Assembly (NCBI RefSeq): GCF_016918075.2
Contig: NZ_JAERPS020000007.1
Location: forward strand, 210,327 to 274,326
Length of the DNA stretch: 64,000 nucleotides
Source of the DNA: Rheinheimera maricola
GTDB taxonomy: Bacteria > Pseudomonadota > Gammaproteobacteria > Enterobacterales > Alteromonadaceae
Direction: 5' to 3'
This document shows, one piece after another, positions 34,712 to 43,578 of this stretch; the stretch's first letter is position 1; each line of letters opens with the position of its first letter. The notes beneath the pieces are model-generated. The model was given only the letters and a program-made list of their open reading frames with translations, was not told where the DNA came from and did not search any database. Made by a program: the position numbers and the translations under genes.

Positions 34712-35152
34712 TTACGCAAGCCCGCGTGCTTCAAGTAGTTTGGCAAAACCACCATGCAATATTTTAACTGCGGGTTTGATCAGGTCTGGGTCAATGTCTT
34801 CACCACGGATATCAATGCAAAAAATATCGAGGACATGTTCATAGGCATCTTCGTTGATGCCATCAATAAATCCAGAGTTGTCTATCTGCTCAAGAATCTC
34901 ATTATCGTTTATTTCTTCGCCTTCATCTAAGCATTCCACGATGTCAAAAAAGTCGGCCTCGAATTCTTCAAGGTCATTTATCAGATCTTGTACGGACTCA
35001 AGGTGGCGCTGTGCTACTTCATTTTTTTTGAGTACATCGTACAGCAGCTGCGCACCATTTTGTATTAGTTCAATTGCTTCGGCGTAAGGAATTTGCCAGT
35101 CTTCTGATACACCATACTTCTGTTTATTATCTTGCATAGGTTCTTTGCTCAT
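34712..35152 (-). CDS. Acidic helical protein of unknown function
   Basis: A 146-aa protein. Two close starts are possible (35152 or 35137), and neither has a strong ribosome site. The sequence is rich in Glu and Asp (LINDLEEFEADFFDIVECLDEGEEIND) and predicted to be all-helical, with no membrane segment. The N-terminal QIPYAEAIELIQNGAQLLYDVL is an amphipathic helix. It is 27 bases from the caspase-like gene, so it may be its partner, substrate or inhibitor. No family recognised. Confidence 0.65.
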   Translation of the reverse strand: MSKEPMQDNKQKYGVSEDWQIPYAEAIELIQNGAQLLYDVLKKNEVAQRHLESVQDLINDLEEFEADFFDIVECLDEGEEINDNEILEQIDNSGFIDGINEDAYEHVLDIFCIDIRGEDIDPDLIKPAVKILHGGFAKLLEARGLA

Positions 35153-35277
35153 AATTTACGTGTTACTGAAATTAATTTTTGTAGCATTGTAATTTCGAAA
35201 GTATTTGTTTTTAAATTGTTTTTTGGCTAAAAAGGGCAGAGTTCAATTTCTCGATATTAGAAAAATAAAGAGTAGCT

Positions 35278-36204
35278 TCACTGTTCTTCCGGGTCAAACC
35301 CAAACTCTATCGCCATACTTAGTTCATCTAGCGCCGCTACACACTCTTTGCGTGTCATATAACAATCTATACCGGCGTGTTCGTCTTCAATTTTAAACTG
35401 CAGTGCCAAAATCTCACCGGGGCCAAAGCGCTTAGGCGATGCCATATAGTAGATTTGTTCCATGCTGAAGTTATCCAGATGCTGCCAAAACCAGTCTGCG
35501 CCGCTGTGCTCAATGCAGTGACACTGCAGCATGCGGCGCAGCGCCAGTTCATAGCCTGGGAACAGGCTGCTAATACCAACGTTATTCAGCGCAATGTGTT
35601 GCAATGCCGGCAGCTGCGGTTGCAGGTGCATCAATAGCAACAGCGCCAGGTACAGTTGATTAAACAGCGCATAAAATTCACGGGTCAACTGTCTGCTCTG
35701 TGCAAGCAGACGTTGATGTTCGCTTTCGTCCCACTGTGCACTATCGGCGTCTGAATCATCTTGTTGTACTGGCGGGTAAAACTGCTGTGCTGCAAAACTC
35801 ACCAAGGCGGTAAGCTGATTGACACATTCGGCCGGTAGTTGCGGGTAATGCTGATACGGCAGTTGGCCGTGGTGATAGATGTGCGCTAACGCTGCATCCA
35901 GCGCGGGCCACTGACTTGCGATGATCTTGCGCTCGCTTTGCTGCCATTGGCTTAACATCGCTTGTTTTAGCTGTTGCTCATTACTATTCAGTGGCCGGAT
36001 AAGTGCATGGCAGACTATACGAATTAACACCACTGCGGCATCCAGTGATTGGCCGCGCTGCTGCAGGTTAAACAGTGTGCTAAGGTCGGGGCTTTCTATG
36101 CTATAGCTGTGATCGTACAGCACATCAATATCGGCAAAGGGTGAAAAACGGCCGTTTTGCCAAAGCGACAAGGCAAAGTTTCTCTCGGTACAGTAGCCAC
36201 ACAT
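35278..36204 (-). CDS. MCGYC/CHC family protein, copy 2 (unknown function)
   Basis: A 308-aa protein with an AAGG site. It shares with the 30171 gene the N-terminal MCGYC, the PGYELALRRMLQCHC segment (CHC at 228-230) and helix FYALFNQLYLALLLLMHLQP. It is about 70 residues longer, mainly in the middle (residues about 60-170) and at the acidic C-terminus (FGFDPEEQ). The Cys pairs could bind one metal ion. It leads a minus-strand series of seven genes reaching 30889, with a 125-base gap after it. Function unknown; the duplication at both ends of the island is notable. Confidence 0.75.
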   Translation of the reverse strand: MCGYCTERNFALSLWQNGRFSPFADIDVLYDHSYSIESPDLSTLFNLQQRGQSLDAAVVLIRIVCHALIRPLNSNEQQLKQAMLSQWQQSERKIIASQWPALDAALAHIYHHGQLPYQHYPQLPAECVNQLTALVSFAAQQFYPPVQQDDSDADSAQWDESEHQRLLAQSRQLTREFYALFNQLYLALLLLMHLQPQLPALQHIALNNVGISSLFPGYELALRRMLQCHCIEHSGADWFWQHLDNFSMEQIYYMASPKRFGPGEILALQFKIEDEHAGIDCYMTRKECVAALDELSMAIEFGFDPEEQ

Positions 36205-36314
36205 AGCGATACCTTGGGTAGATTTATTTCAGCTGACACTCTATTGCCTGTGCGCGACATATTACGTCGCGAAGACAACTATACTGCTACTCAATTGCAG
36301 ACAAGGGCGGCTGT

Positions 36315-36623
36315 ATGATTGAACTAAAGTGTGAGCAACAGCAACTGTATTGCTGCGACGCTATGCTAATGCACGAGGTGTTTATTCTGACAGCTGACTG
36401 CGACGCTAAGCAGTGGCGTTTGTACAGCGAGGCTAAGTATCTGGCGTTAGAGCAAAAGCTGCTGGCAGCGAATGCTCAATTGGGGGTAGAAAACAACACC
36501 AGACTAGCGCGTATCCTGCTTGGCAACTGTATCGAGCTTAAGCGGCAGGGCGCGGTTATCCCTTTGCCTGATGACCTGATAGCATTTGCCGGTGATATGC
36601 AGTTCAGGTGGATGCCTGATTAG
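36315..36623 (+). CDS. Unrecognised 102-aa protein
   Basis: A frame with an AAGGGCGG site 5-7 bases before the ATG. It begins MIELKCEQQQLYCCDAMLM and has a repeating charged helix in its second half. The stop overlaps the 3' end of the convergent second kinase gene by 20 bases. It may be a real, island-edge gene, but there is no family match. Confidence 0.5.
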   Translation: MIELKCEQQQLYCCDAMLMHEVFILTADCDAKQWRLYSEAKYLALEQKLLAANAQLGVENNTRLARILLGNCIELKRQGAVIPLPDDLIAFAGDMQFRWMPD

Positions 36624-37824
36624 TTAAGCTGCCAAGCGGTAGGATAAGCCTGGCCACTGCGCCACCTTGTGGCCGGTTAAAGCGGTTAAAACTGCCGCCG
36701 TGCTGCATGGCCACACGGGCGACGATGGCCAGGCCAATGCCGTGGTGCGATACGCCGTCGCTGACTTGCTCGTCGGTGTTCCAACCAGCGCCATCGTCGA
36801 TAACGTCAATCCGGCAATTACTGCCATCTGTGCTTAGTTCTACCCAGACATGGCCGTGACAGTAGCGTAGGGCATTGCTGAGTAAATTAGATAAGGCGCG
36901 TTGCAACAGCTTCATGTCAGCCTGAATAGTCAGCTCGGGTGTTGGGCGCAATGACAGTTGGTGTTCCGTGTTGGCGGCAAATTTATCAATCAGCTCAGTC
37001 ACCAGATCCGGTAGTTGCAGCTGGGTTAATTCCAGCTCTGAGCGAAAACCTTTTTGTGCCAGGCGCAGGTAGTCATAGACGTTATCTTCTATCTCTTGCA
37101 GATTGCGCCGAATTTGCTGGCTATCGGCTGCAGCTAGCTGGGTATCTAATCGCAGCATAATAAAGCGCAGCCGTGCCAGCGGCGTTTTAATATCATGGCA
37201 AACCGTGTCGGCCATTTCGCGTTGCAGCGTATTTAAATCGGCAATAGTTTGGTTCATCCGGCTTAGTGATTGTGCCAGCGGCTGCAGGTAAGATTGTTTG
37301 CTAAGCTGAAACGCCGGTAAGCGGCCCAGCGCCACTTCTTTTAACGCGCTTTGCCGCAGGGTTTCGACGTCACGAAACAAATTACGGCTTAACCAGAATA
37401 AAAACATCAGCAACAGCAAGATAAACACATGGACTAAATCGACGCTGAAGTCTAACTGTGCCGGCAGCTTAAGCTGGCTCATACACAGCAGTTCATTGTT
37501 AGCCATTGCCGCGCACAGCGAGGCATTACCGGCGCTGTCGCGCATAATTTCTAATTGATAATCAAAGCCGGGTATGGCTTGCCACATCGGCTCGGGGTAG
37601 GTAATAAACAGCGCGTTGGGGCAGTCGTCGCTGGCGCTGATACGGCAGCTTAGGCGCAATTCGCTTTGCTGATCATGCCAATAGGCCTGTTGCAGTATGC
37701 TTTGGGCGGCCACCACGATATCGTTGCGCTGATACATCAGGCTGTACAGCTGGTTCAGGCTGAAAAACAGCAGTAGCACCAGCAGCACGATAGCGAGATA
37801 AAAACGCAGCAAGGCTGAACTCAT
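36604..37824 (-). CDS. RstB-like sensor histidine kinase of DUF3019 module 2
   Basis: A 406-aa membrane kinase. TM1 is at 7-28, followed by a periplasmic sensor of about 110 residues, TM2 near 128-145, then HisKA with the acceptor His in DTVCHDIKTPLARL. The ATPase domain has NLLSNALRY (N-box), DVIDDGAGW (G1) and HHGIGLAIV (G2). The G2 box lacks the usual GxG glycine tail seen in module 1. It overlaps the regulator gene by an ATGA junction. Layout matches module 1 (14763-17924), so this is a diverged paralogue. Confidence 0.92.
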   Translation of the reverse strand: MSSALLRFYLAIVLLVLLLFFSLNQLYSLMYQRNDIVVAAQSILQQAYWHDQQSELRLSCRISASDDCPNALFITYPEPMWQAIPGFDYQLEIMRDSAGNASLCAAMANNELLCMSQLKLPAQLDFSVDLVHVFILLLLMFLFWLSRNLFRDVETLRQSALKEVALGRLPAFQLSKQSYLQPLAQSLSRMNQTIADLNTLQREMADTVCHDIKTPLARLRFIMLRLDTQLAAADSQQIRRNLQEIEDNVYDYLRLAQKGFRSELELTQLQLPDLVTELIDKFAANTEHQLSLRPTPELTIQADMKLLQRALSNLLSNALRYCHGHVWVELSTDGSNCRIDVIDDGAGWNTDEQVSDGVSHHGIGLAIVARVAMQHGGSFNRFNRPQGGAVARLILPLGSLTNQAST

Positions 37825-38519
37825 GGCGTATCCTCGGCGCTGTTATAGCTGATGCAGTAGCCTTTACCCCAGATATTGCGGATATTCCAGTGCGGGTCCA
37901 CTGCTTGCAACTTGCGCCTTAAGCGCGAGGCGCGGCCATCAAAGGTACGGTCGGCGCCGTCGTATTCGCGGCCTAACTGCTCGCGAAACAGCCGCTCGCG
38001 GCTAACCACAACAGGATAATTGTCAATCAGGCTGGTGAGTAATTGCAGCTCTGAACCGGTCAGGTTAATGTCGTGGCCAGCAACGGTAGCAATACCAGCC
38101 CGTTTATCAATATGCAGATTACCCTGCTGCAGCAGGTCGCCACTGCTGGCGGAACTGTGTTGTTCACTAAGAAAAATACGGATTTTAGCCAGTAAAATAC
38201 GTGGATCCAGTGGTTTTAGCAGGTAGTCTTGCGCGCCCAGTTGCAGGCCCTCTAACTGGGCGGCGACCGAGGTTTGCGCGGTCATAAACAAAATAGGCCC
38301 TTTAAACTGCTGGCGGATTTGCCGCACTAAATCAAAGCCATTGCTGCCGGGTAACATTACATCGCAGACAATGAGATCAAAACCCCGGGCTAACAGCAGT
38401 TTTTTCGCCGTTAAGGCATTGCCGCACTGGCTAACCTGAAAACCTTCATGTTGCAGAAAATCTTCGACCAACCGGGCCAGCTCTATATCGTCTTCTATTA
38501 ACAGAATATGCGCTGTCAT
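37821..38519 (-). CDS. OmpR/RstA-family response regulator of module 2
   Basis: A 232-aa regulator. The ATG at 38519 overlaps the stop of the DUF3019 gene (ATGA). Receiver residues: acidic pair in IEDD, phospho-Asp in IVCDVMLPG, Thr in FMTAQT and Lys in LLKPLDP. The winged helix keeps REYDGADRTFDGR and SRLRRKLQ, close to module 1 but with substitutions in the recognition helix region. It probably binds different sites from the module 1 regulator. Confidence 0.94.
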   Translation of the reverse strand: MTAHILLIEDDIELARLVEDFLQHEGFQVSQCGNALTAKKLLLARGFDLIVCDVMLPGSNGFDLVRQIRQQFKGPILFMTAQTSVAAQLEGLQLGAQDYLLKPLDPRILLAKIRIFLSEQHSSASSGDLLQQGNLHIDKRAGIATVAGHDINLTGSELQLLTSLIDNYPVVVSRERLFREQLGREYDGADRTFDGRASRLRRKLQAVDPHWNIRNIWGKGYCISYNSAEDTP

Positions 38520-38890
38520 TGCAGCAACCACCAGCCGTTACGGCTTTTGTTCAGTAAATGCTCGCCAGACTGTAAATCAATATGACGTAAGCGCAGCTGC
38601 CGTTGTGCCAGTATTTTACCGCTGGCCTGGTCTTTTAAGATCAGCAGGGTATCTTGCTGCAGCGGCAACGCCAGCTGATGTTGCTGCACAGCGCGCTGGC
38701 ACAGTAATGGGGTGTCGGGGGCAAATTGCTGATACAGGCAAGCGGGTTGTGGCTGTTGCCAGCTAATGCTCAGGTTTAACACGCAGTCTTGCCCGGCGTG
38801 TTGCACACACAAACGCGGCGCCACGGTAAAATCCTCTGCCAATAGCGGCAGCGTGAATAGCAGTAATAAACCGGCAGCAACAGATTTCAT
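38516..38890 (-). CDS. DUF3019 periplasmic protein, module 2
   Basis: A 124-aa protein. The ATG at 38890 gives a signal peptide (SVAAGLLLLFTLPLLA); a longer frame exists but lacks a ribosome site. The DUF3019 pattern is kept: PRLCVQHAGQDCVLNLSISW ... ACLYQQFAPDTPLLCQ. Module 1 has this gene fused in operon with mipA; here no mipA is next to it, and the only other mipA in the window is at 46614. Coupled to the regulator by ATGA. Confidence 0.85.
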   Translation of the reverse strand: MKSVAAGLLLLFTLPLLAEDFTVAPRLCVQHAGQDCVLNLSISWQQPQPACLYQQFAPDTPLLCQRAVQQHQLALPLQQDTLLILKDQASGKILAQRQLRLRHIDLQSGEHLLNKSRNGWWLLQ

Positions 38891-38987
38891 GATGGCGTTT
38901 CGGCAGTAAACGGAATAATGAAGTGTGCCGTGCGGCCAGCGGTTAGTAAAGGCGATTACGTGGTTATTCATGTTAGGGTTGTAGCTG

Positions 38988-39014
38988 GCGGGGCCAGCAT
39001 GTTGCTGGCCCCGC
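38988..39014 (-). terminator. 12-bp perfect hairpin after the TonB receptor gene
   Basis: GCGGGGCCAGCA pairs with TGCTGGCCCCGC around a 3-base loop, 9 bases after the receptor stop codon. The expected U-tract is missing, so termination may be weak or the hairpin may protect the 3' end. It separates the receptor from DUF3019 module 2. Confidence 0.6.
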
Positions 39015-39022
39015 TGCTAACA

Positions 39023-41560
39023 TCAGAACTGGTATCGCACATCTACGCCGACAGTACGGGGCGCATTCAGGCTGCTGATTGGTGTGCCAAGCGCCGCTGC
39101 CGCAAAACCGCCGATACCGCCGATGGTGGTGTGATCGGTAAGGTTTTTACCCCACAGCGCCAGTTGCCATTGTTCATCGTGGCTGGCCCAGCTAATACGG
39201 CCATTCAGGTTTTTCGTATCGGCAAAGTAACCGGGGATCTGATAGGCAATAGCAAGCAGATCCGGGTCGTCAGCGCGGGTGTTCTCTTCAAACACGTAAT
39301 CGATATGCAGTTTAAAGCCGCCACCGGCCAGCTTGTACTCTGGTGTCCAATCGGCTGACAGGGTGTAGGAGTCGGCGGAGGAACTTTTTTCGACATCGGT
39401 TACCAGCTCGCCATCGGCATTGTAAAACTGCTGCCATTTTGACTCGGTTTTACGGTATTCCGTCACCAGGCCAAGTTTCAGCGTGTCTGTGGCTTGCCAG
39501 TCCAGCACCAGCTCGCCGCCCTGAATATCCTGGTCGCCGTTGATCACGATAGGAATAGCCACGCCGGCATCCGGCTCTTTGCTGTTAACCGAGCGCTGAC
39601 GGTTGGTTAGGTCCATCTGGTAGGCCACCAGCTGCACGCGCACGCTTTGCCATAAATCGGCTTTATAGCCCAGCTCAATATTGGCCACTTCTTCCGGTTC
39701 AAACGGCGTAAAGGCTGAGCGCGGGTCTAGCGAGTCATAGCCGCCGGATTTATAGCCGGTAGAGTACGACAAATACAGCATCTGGTTGGCGTCGAGATGA
39801 TAACGGCCTACCGCGCGGCCGGTCAGCTTGCTCCAGTCATTGCTGGCATTAAGCTGCGGCATTAACGGGAATAGAAAGTCGGTAATGCCCGGCAGTGGCT
39901 GGCCAAAAGCGCGTTCTTTGATTTCCCAACTGAAGTCTTTGTCATCGCGACTGTAACGCAAGCCAGCAGTAAAGCCCCAGCGATCATTTAATTGATAGTC
40001 GATATCAGAATACAGGCCGTAGGAGGTAAAATCGCCGGTGTTGATAATGTCTTCGCTCCACATCTTGCCGGCGTTGGACGGGCCGAATATTTCGGCAATA
40101 CCTAAACCGGCACCAATGGCGTCGTAGGTTAAATCGCCGGTGGCGGCAATGGCGGCGACTAACTCTGGGCTAAAAGGCTCGGCGCCCAACATTTGCAATA
40201 AACCAGCAACCGATGGGTCTACCATCGCCATAACACTTAACATGCTGGCCCAATTTTGTGGGTTCCAGATATGGTCAGCCGGCAGGCCAAGCTGGGCAAT
40301 CATTTCATCCGGCATGCCGTTTTGCTGTAGCGCGCCGACTAGCTGTTGGTTAAGGCTGCCGGTGGTTAAGCGGGCAATGGTATCGGCCAGAATATTCAGG
40401 CTGGTTTTCTGATAGACATTTTCTTTACTGTAGGTAATGCCGCCCACGTAGCTGAGTTTGTCATGCTGATTGTTCAGCTGCAGCTCGTTGTAAAAAATAT
40501 CTGAGTCTTCAAAGTTTATTGTGTCCAGATAGCGGGTTTTATCGGCAGTACCGTCGGCATCGTCACGGCCCGATACCTGCCACTGGCGTTTGCTGCTGAT
40601 GAACTTGGCTGACCACTGGTCGTTAAAGTCGTGGAAAACTTTGAGTGACAGCGCGGTCATATCACGGCTTTCGTGGCCATCTACCACATCGTTTTCAATC
40701 TTGCGATCAGCAGGGTTCATGCTGTAGGCAAAGGGGCTAATACCAATACCCGGAGCATAGCCCTGGTCGACATCATCCCAGTCGTAGCTAAACTGTACTT
40801 TTGTTGCATCGCTCAGTTGCCATAGTGCACTGAGGCGCGCCGAACGGTGATTTACGCTGCCGAGCTCGTTACCTTGATAATCCGGATTCAGGTTATCGAC
40901 ATAGGCGTCACGCTTGTTGCTCATCAGGTTTAACCGCAAGGCAAAATTGTCGCTAATTGCCTTGTTACCCATTACTTCAAAGCGTTGCAAGGCGTAATCA
41001 CCCAACGTGGCTTTAACAAAGGCTTCATCGTCCAATCTTGGCGCATTGGGAATCATGTTTACCACACCGGCGGCAGCGTTTTTACCAAACAGGGTGCCCT
41101 GTGGGCCTTTTAGAATTTCAATGCGCTGCATATCAGAAAACAGCACACTTTGCGCTGCCCGTGGCAGGTAAAAATCATCAAAGAAAATGGCTACCGACGG
41201 ATCGCCACCGGTACTGATATTACTACTGGAAATACCGCGTACTTCAGCGGAGGCCTGGGCCACGGCTTCTTTACTGAACTTAAAGCCCGGCGTGTAATCG
41301 GCGATATCGCCCAGCAACACTGAACTGGTGTCGGTGAGATCTTCGGCGCTGACGCTGTCGATGGCCAGTGGCACATCCATCACATTCTGTACCCGCTTTT
41401 GCGCGGTGACGGTAATGGTTTCAATTTTTGATTCGGTTTTTTCGGCGTTGTTATTGTCCTGCGCCACTGCTGTACCCAGCGGGCTGGCCAGCGCCAGACC
41501 GATGCACCAGGCTAACGGCTGAGCGCGAAAACCGCTTGTACGTTGCTGTTGAGTTGCCAT
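39023..41560 (-). CDS. TonB-dependent outer-membrane receptor
   Basis: An 845-aa receptor with a GGGGAAAAGC site. The signal peptide ends near residue 33. A TonB box-like ETITVTAQK lies near residue 45. The plug has VLLGDIADYTPGFKF and IEILKGPQGTLFGKNAAAGVVNMI. The 22-strand barrel ends in ...VGVDVRYQF, with terminal Phe. The family is the iron/complex-ligand receptor type, and the ligand cannot be told from sequence. No predicted maltose operator is found upstream. It is divergent from the haem protein operon (216-base gap), so shared regulation and a common substrate are plausible. Confidence 0.93.
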   Translation of the reverse strand: MATQQQRTSGFRAQPLAWCIGLALASPLGTAVAQDNNNAEKTESKIETITVTAQKRVQNVMDVPLAIDSVSAEDLTDTSSVLLGDIADYTPGFKFSKEAVAQASAEVRGISSSNISTGGDPSVAIFFDDFYLPRAAQSVLFSDMQRIEILKGPQGTLFGKNAAAGVVNMIPNAPRLDDEAFVKATLGDYALQRFEVMGNKAISDNFALRLNLMSNKRDAYVDNLNPDYQGNELGSVNHRSARLSALWQLSDATKVQFSYDWDDVDQGYAPGIGISPFAYSMNPADRKIENDVVDGHESRDMTALSLKVFHDFNDQWSAKFISSKRQWQVSGRDDADGTADKTRYLDTINFEDSDIFYNELQLNNQHDKLSYVGGITYSKENVYQKTSLNILADTIARLTTGSLNQQLVGALQQNGMPDEMIAQLGLPADHIWNPQNWASMLSVMAMVDPSVAGLLQMLGAEPFSPELVAAIAATGDLTYDAIGAGLGIAEIFGPSNAGKMWSEDIINTGDFTSYGLYSDIDYQLNDRWGFTAGLRYSRDDKDFSWEIKERAFGQPLPGITDFLFPLMPQLNASNDWSKLTGRAVGRYHLDANQMLYLSYSTGYKSGGYDSLDPRSAFTPFEPEEVANIELGYKADLWQSVRVQLVAYQMDLTNRQRSVNSKEPDAGVAIPIVINGDQDIQGGELVLDWQATDTLKLGLVTEYRKTESKWQQFYNADGELVTDVEKSSSADSYTLSADWTPEYKLAGGGFKLHIDYVFEENTRADDPDLLAIAYQIPGYFADTKNLNGRISWASHDEQWQLALWGKNLTDHTTIGGIGGFAAAALGTPISSLNAPRTVGVDVRYQF

Positions 41561-41776
41561 GCTTTTCCCCTGACGTTTTTTGTTCTAATTATCTGCAAGC
41601 TGCAGCCTGGCGTGGTAAGCGCGGGTGCCGGTTTTTACAGCCTGTGCAGTAGTGCTGATAGTAAACCCACTGCTGGCGAAATAAACCGATCTGCACATTT
41701 TTGTACACTTTTGCGTTTGAACCTGACGCCGTGAAAACGCACTCTAGCGACATTCAGTCAGCAGCCAGAGCGTCTT

Positions 41777-42409
41777 ATGAGAGCAATTTTTTCACTAATG
41801 ACATTGGTATTAATAGCCTTGCCGCCAGTGGCAGTGGTGCTAAGCGGCAATGCGCTGGCAACTACCGATATGCCGGCGCAGGCTGCAACCTGTCTGGCCT
41901 GTCACAGTGCTGCTACCAGTGCCGCCAGCGGTGCGCCGCAACTGGCCGGGCAACAGGCCACGTATCTGCAAAAACAGTTACAGCAATTTAAAAATGGCCA
42001 ACGCGGTGCTGCTGTTAGCGATGTAAAAGGTCAGCAAATGGCTGCTATGGCCGCCACGCTAAGTGCTGACGACATCAACTCGCTGGCACGTTATTTCAGT
42101 AAACAGCAGGCTGAAGTGATAACCAGCAGTGCTGATGCTGCCTTGCTGGATCAGGGCAGGCGGCAATATATTGGCAGCTGCGGCGCCTGTCACGGCGCCA
42201 AAGCCGAGGGCAATATGGCGTTTAATGCACCGGCGCTGAGTATGTTAAGCGCCGACTACATAACCCTGCAGCTGCAGCATTTTAAAACCGGCTTACGTGG
42301 CAAGGACAAAGCCGATAAACCGGGCCGGCAAATGGCGCTGTTTAGCCGCAACCTCAGCGAGCAGGATATGCAGGCTGTGGCCGCCTATATCGGAGCAGGC
42401 ATGCCATGA
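41777..42409 (+). CDS. Di-haem cytochrome c (c4-like)
   Basis: A 210-aa periplasmic protein. It has a signal peptide (to about residue 28) and two haem sites: CLACH near residue 39 and CGACH near residue 135, each followed by a typical cytochrome c helix and Met ligand (KGQQMAAMAATL; GRQMALFSRNL). The two halves have the internal repeat of c4. It is the first of three coupled genes; the next start lies inside its last codon (ATGA). It probably passes electrons to or from the di-haem peroxidase encoded next. Confidence 0.93.
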   Translation: MRAIFSLMTLVLIALPPVAVVLSGNALATTDMPAQAATCLACHSAATSAASGAPQLAGQQATYLQKQLQQFKNGQRGAAVSDVKGQQMAAMAATLSADDINSLARYFSKQQAEVITSSADAALLDQGRRQYIGSCGACHGAKAEGNMAFNAPALSMLSADYITLQLQHFKTGLRGKDKADKPGRQMALFSRNLSEQDMQAVAAYIGAGMP

Positions 42410-43578
42410 TGCTGTACGGTTTATTGCTGGCCGCCAGCCTAAGCACGGCCGACGGTTTTAGCCTGAGCCAAAGCTGCCCGCCCAGCTTTGAGTTAGTTGC
42501 TGGTAACCAATGTAAATTGGTTAGCCGCTACGATATGTATGATTCGCTGCAAAACAAAGGTGTTGGCGGCACGCAAACGGCGTTGCCCGAGCGACGCGAT
42601 GGCTTTAGCCCGCAGCAAATCGACTTAGGCCGCTATCTATTTTTTGACCCGCTGTTGTCGGGTAATCATCAACAAGCTTGTGCCAGTTGCCATCAACCTG
42701 CGCGCGGCTTTGCCGATGGTAAAGCGCTAAGCAGTGGTGCCAATGGCCAGCTGGGTAACCGTAGTGCACCCAGTTTGTGGAATGTCGGTTTTTTAAAAAA
42801 GCTGTTCTGGGATGGCCGCAGTGACACGCTGGAGCAGCAAGCGCTGATCCCGATGCTGGCCGAGCATGAAATGGCCAATACGCCGGCAAAATTGCTGGCC
42901 GATTTACAGGCGAATAACCACTACCCGGCGCTGTTTCGCCAGGCATTTAACACTGATCGCATCGAGCTGCCGCAGGTGGCTACCGCCCTGGCGGCGTTTC
43001 AAAGCTCGCTGGTGTCACTGAACAGCCGTTATGATCACTATGCCCACGGCTACCATCAGGCGCTGACCGAGCAGGAAATCAAGGGCATGAATGTGTTCCG
43101 CTCTTTTGTTGCCCGCTGCGCCGAGTGCCATACGCCGCCGCTGTTTACCAATCAGCAGATCGCGGTTATTGGCACGCCAGAGCCGGACGGTATGCCGTTT
43201 GACGCCGGTGCCGGTGTAAAGCCCGGTTGGGAAAAACTGCGCGGAGGTTTTAAGGTGCCAACGCTACGTAATATCGCACTCACCGCGCCCTATATGCATT
43301 CTGGTCGTTTTGCCACACTAGGCGAAGCCACCGAGTTTTACAGCAAAGGCCGTGGCCATGCCGTGCCAGCAAACGAAGACTTATTGCTGCACTGGCATAT
43401 CTGGGAGCCCAAACTGACTGCCGAGGAAGTAGAGCAAATTACCGCCTTTCTTGGCAGCCTGACCGACCAGAGTCTGACACCACAAACACCTAAACGTTTG
43501 CCATCTGGCCTGGCCTTACCCTCTGAATTACATACCGAATTACCACCAAACACTGCGACATCAGGAGCGACAGAATGA
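42406..43578 (+). CDS. Di-haem cytochrome c peroxidase / MauG-family protein
   Basis: A 390-aa periplasmic protein starting with two consecutive ATGs. Haem motifs CASCH (about 99) and CAECH (about 234) fit the CcpA/MauG superfamily, as do GRYLFFDPLLSG, SAPSLWN, FWDGRSDTLEQQ and the TLRNIALTAPYMHSGRF segment. Such enzymes either reduce H2O2 or, as MauG and MbnH do, oxidise residues in a protein partner. The C-terminal 40 residues are Pro/Thr-rich. Coupled to both neighbours by ATGA overlaps, so the three proteins likely act together. Confidence 0.92.
   Translation: MMLYGLLLAASLSTADGFSLSQSCPPSFELVAGNQCKLVSRYDMYDSLQNKGVGGTQTALPERRDGFSPQQIDLGRYLFFDPLLSGNHQQACASCHQPARGFADGKALSSGANGQLGNRSAPSLWNVGFLKKLFWDGRSDTLEQQALIPMLAEHEMANTPAKLLADLQANNHYPALFRQAFNTDRIELPQVATALAAFQSSLVSLNSRYDHYAHGYHQALTEQEIKGMNVFRSFVARCAECHTPPLFTNQQIAVIGTPEPDGMPFDAGAGVKPGWEKLRGGFKVPTLRNIALTAPYMHSGRFATLGEATEFYSKGRGHAVPANEDLLLHWHIWEPKLTAEEVEQITAFLGSLTDQSLTPQTPKRLPSGLALPSELHTELPPNTATSGATE

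Noticed and set aside
25638..36623. Accessory region as a prophage or integrative element
   Set aside because: I found no integrase, transposase, phage structural gene, tRNA end or flanking direct repeats.
38988..39014. Hairpin as a certain rho-independent terminator
   Set aside because: The stem is perfect, but no U-tract follows on the minus strand, so I lowered the confidence.
39023..41560. TonB receptor as the maltodextrin receptor of the MalR regulon
   Set aside because: No TACGTA-centred operator lies upstream, and its divergent partners are haem proteins, not glycosidases.
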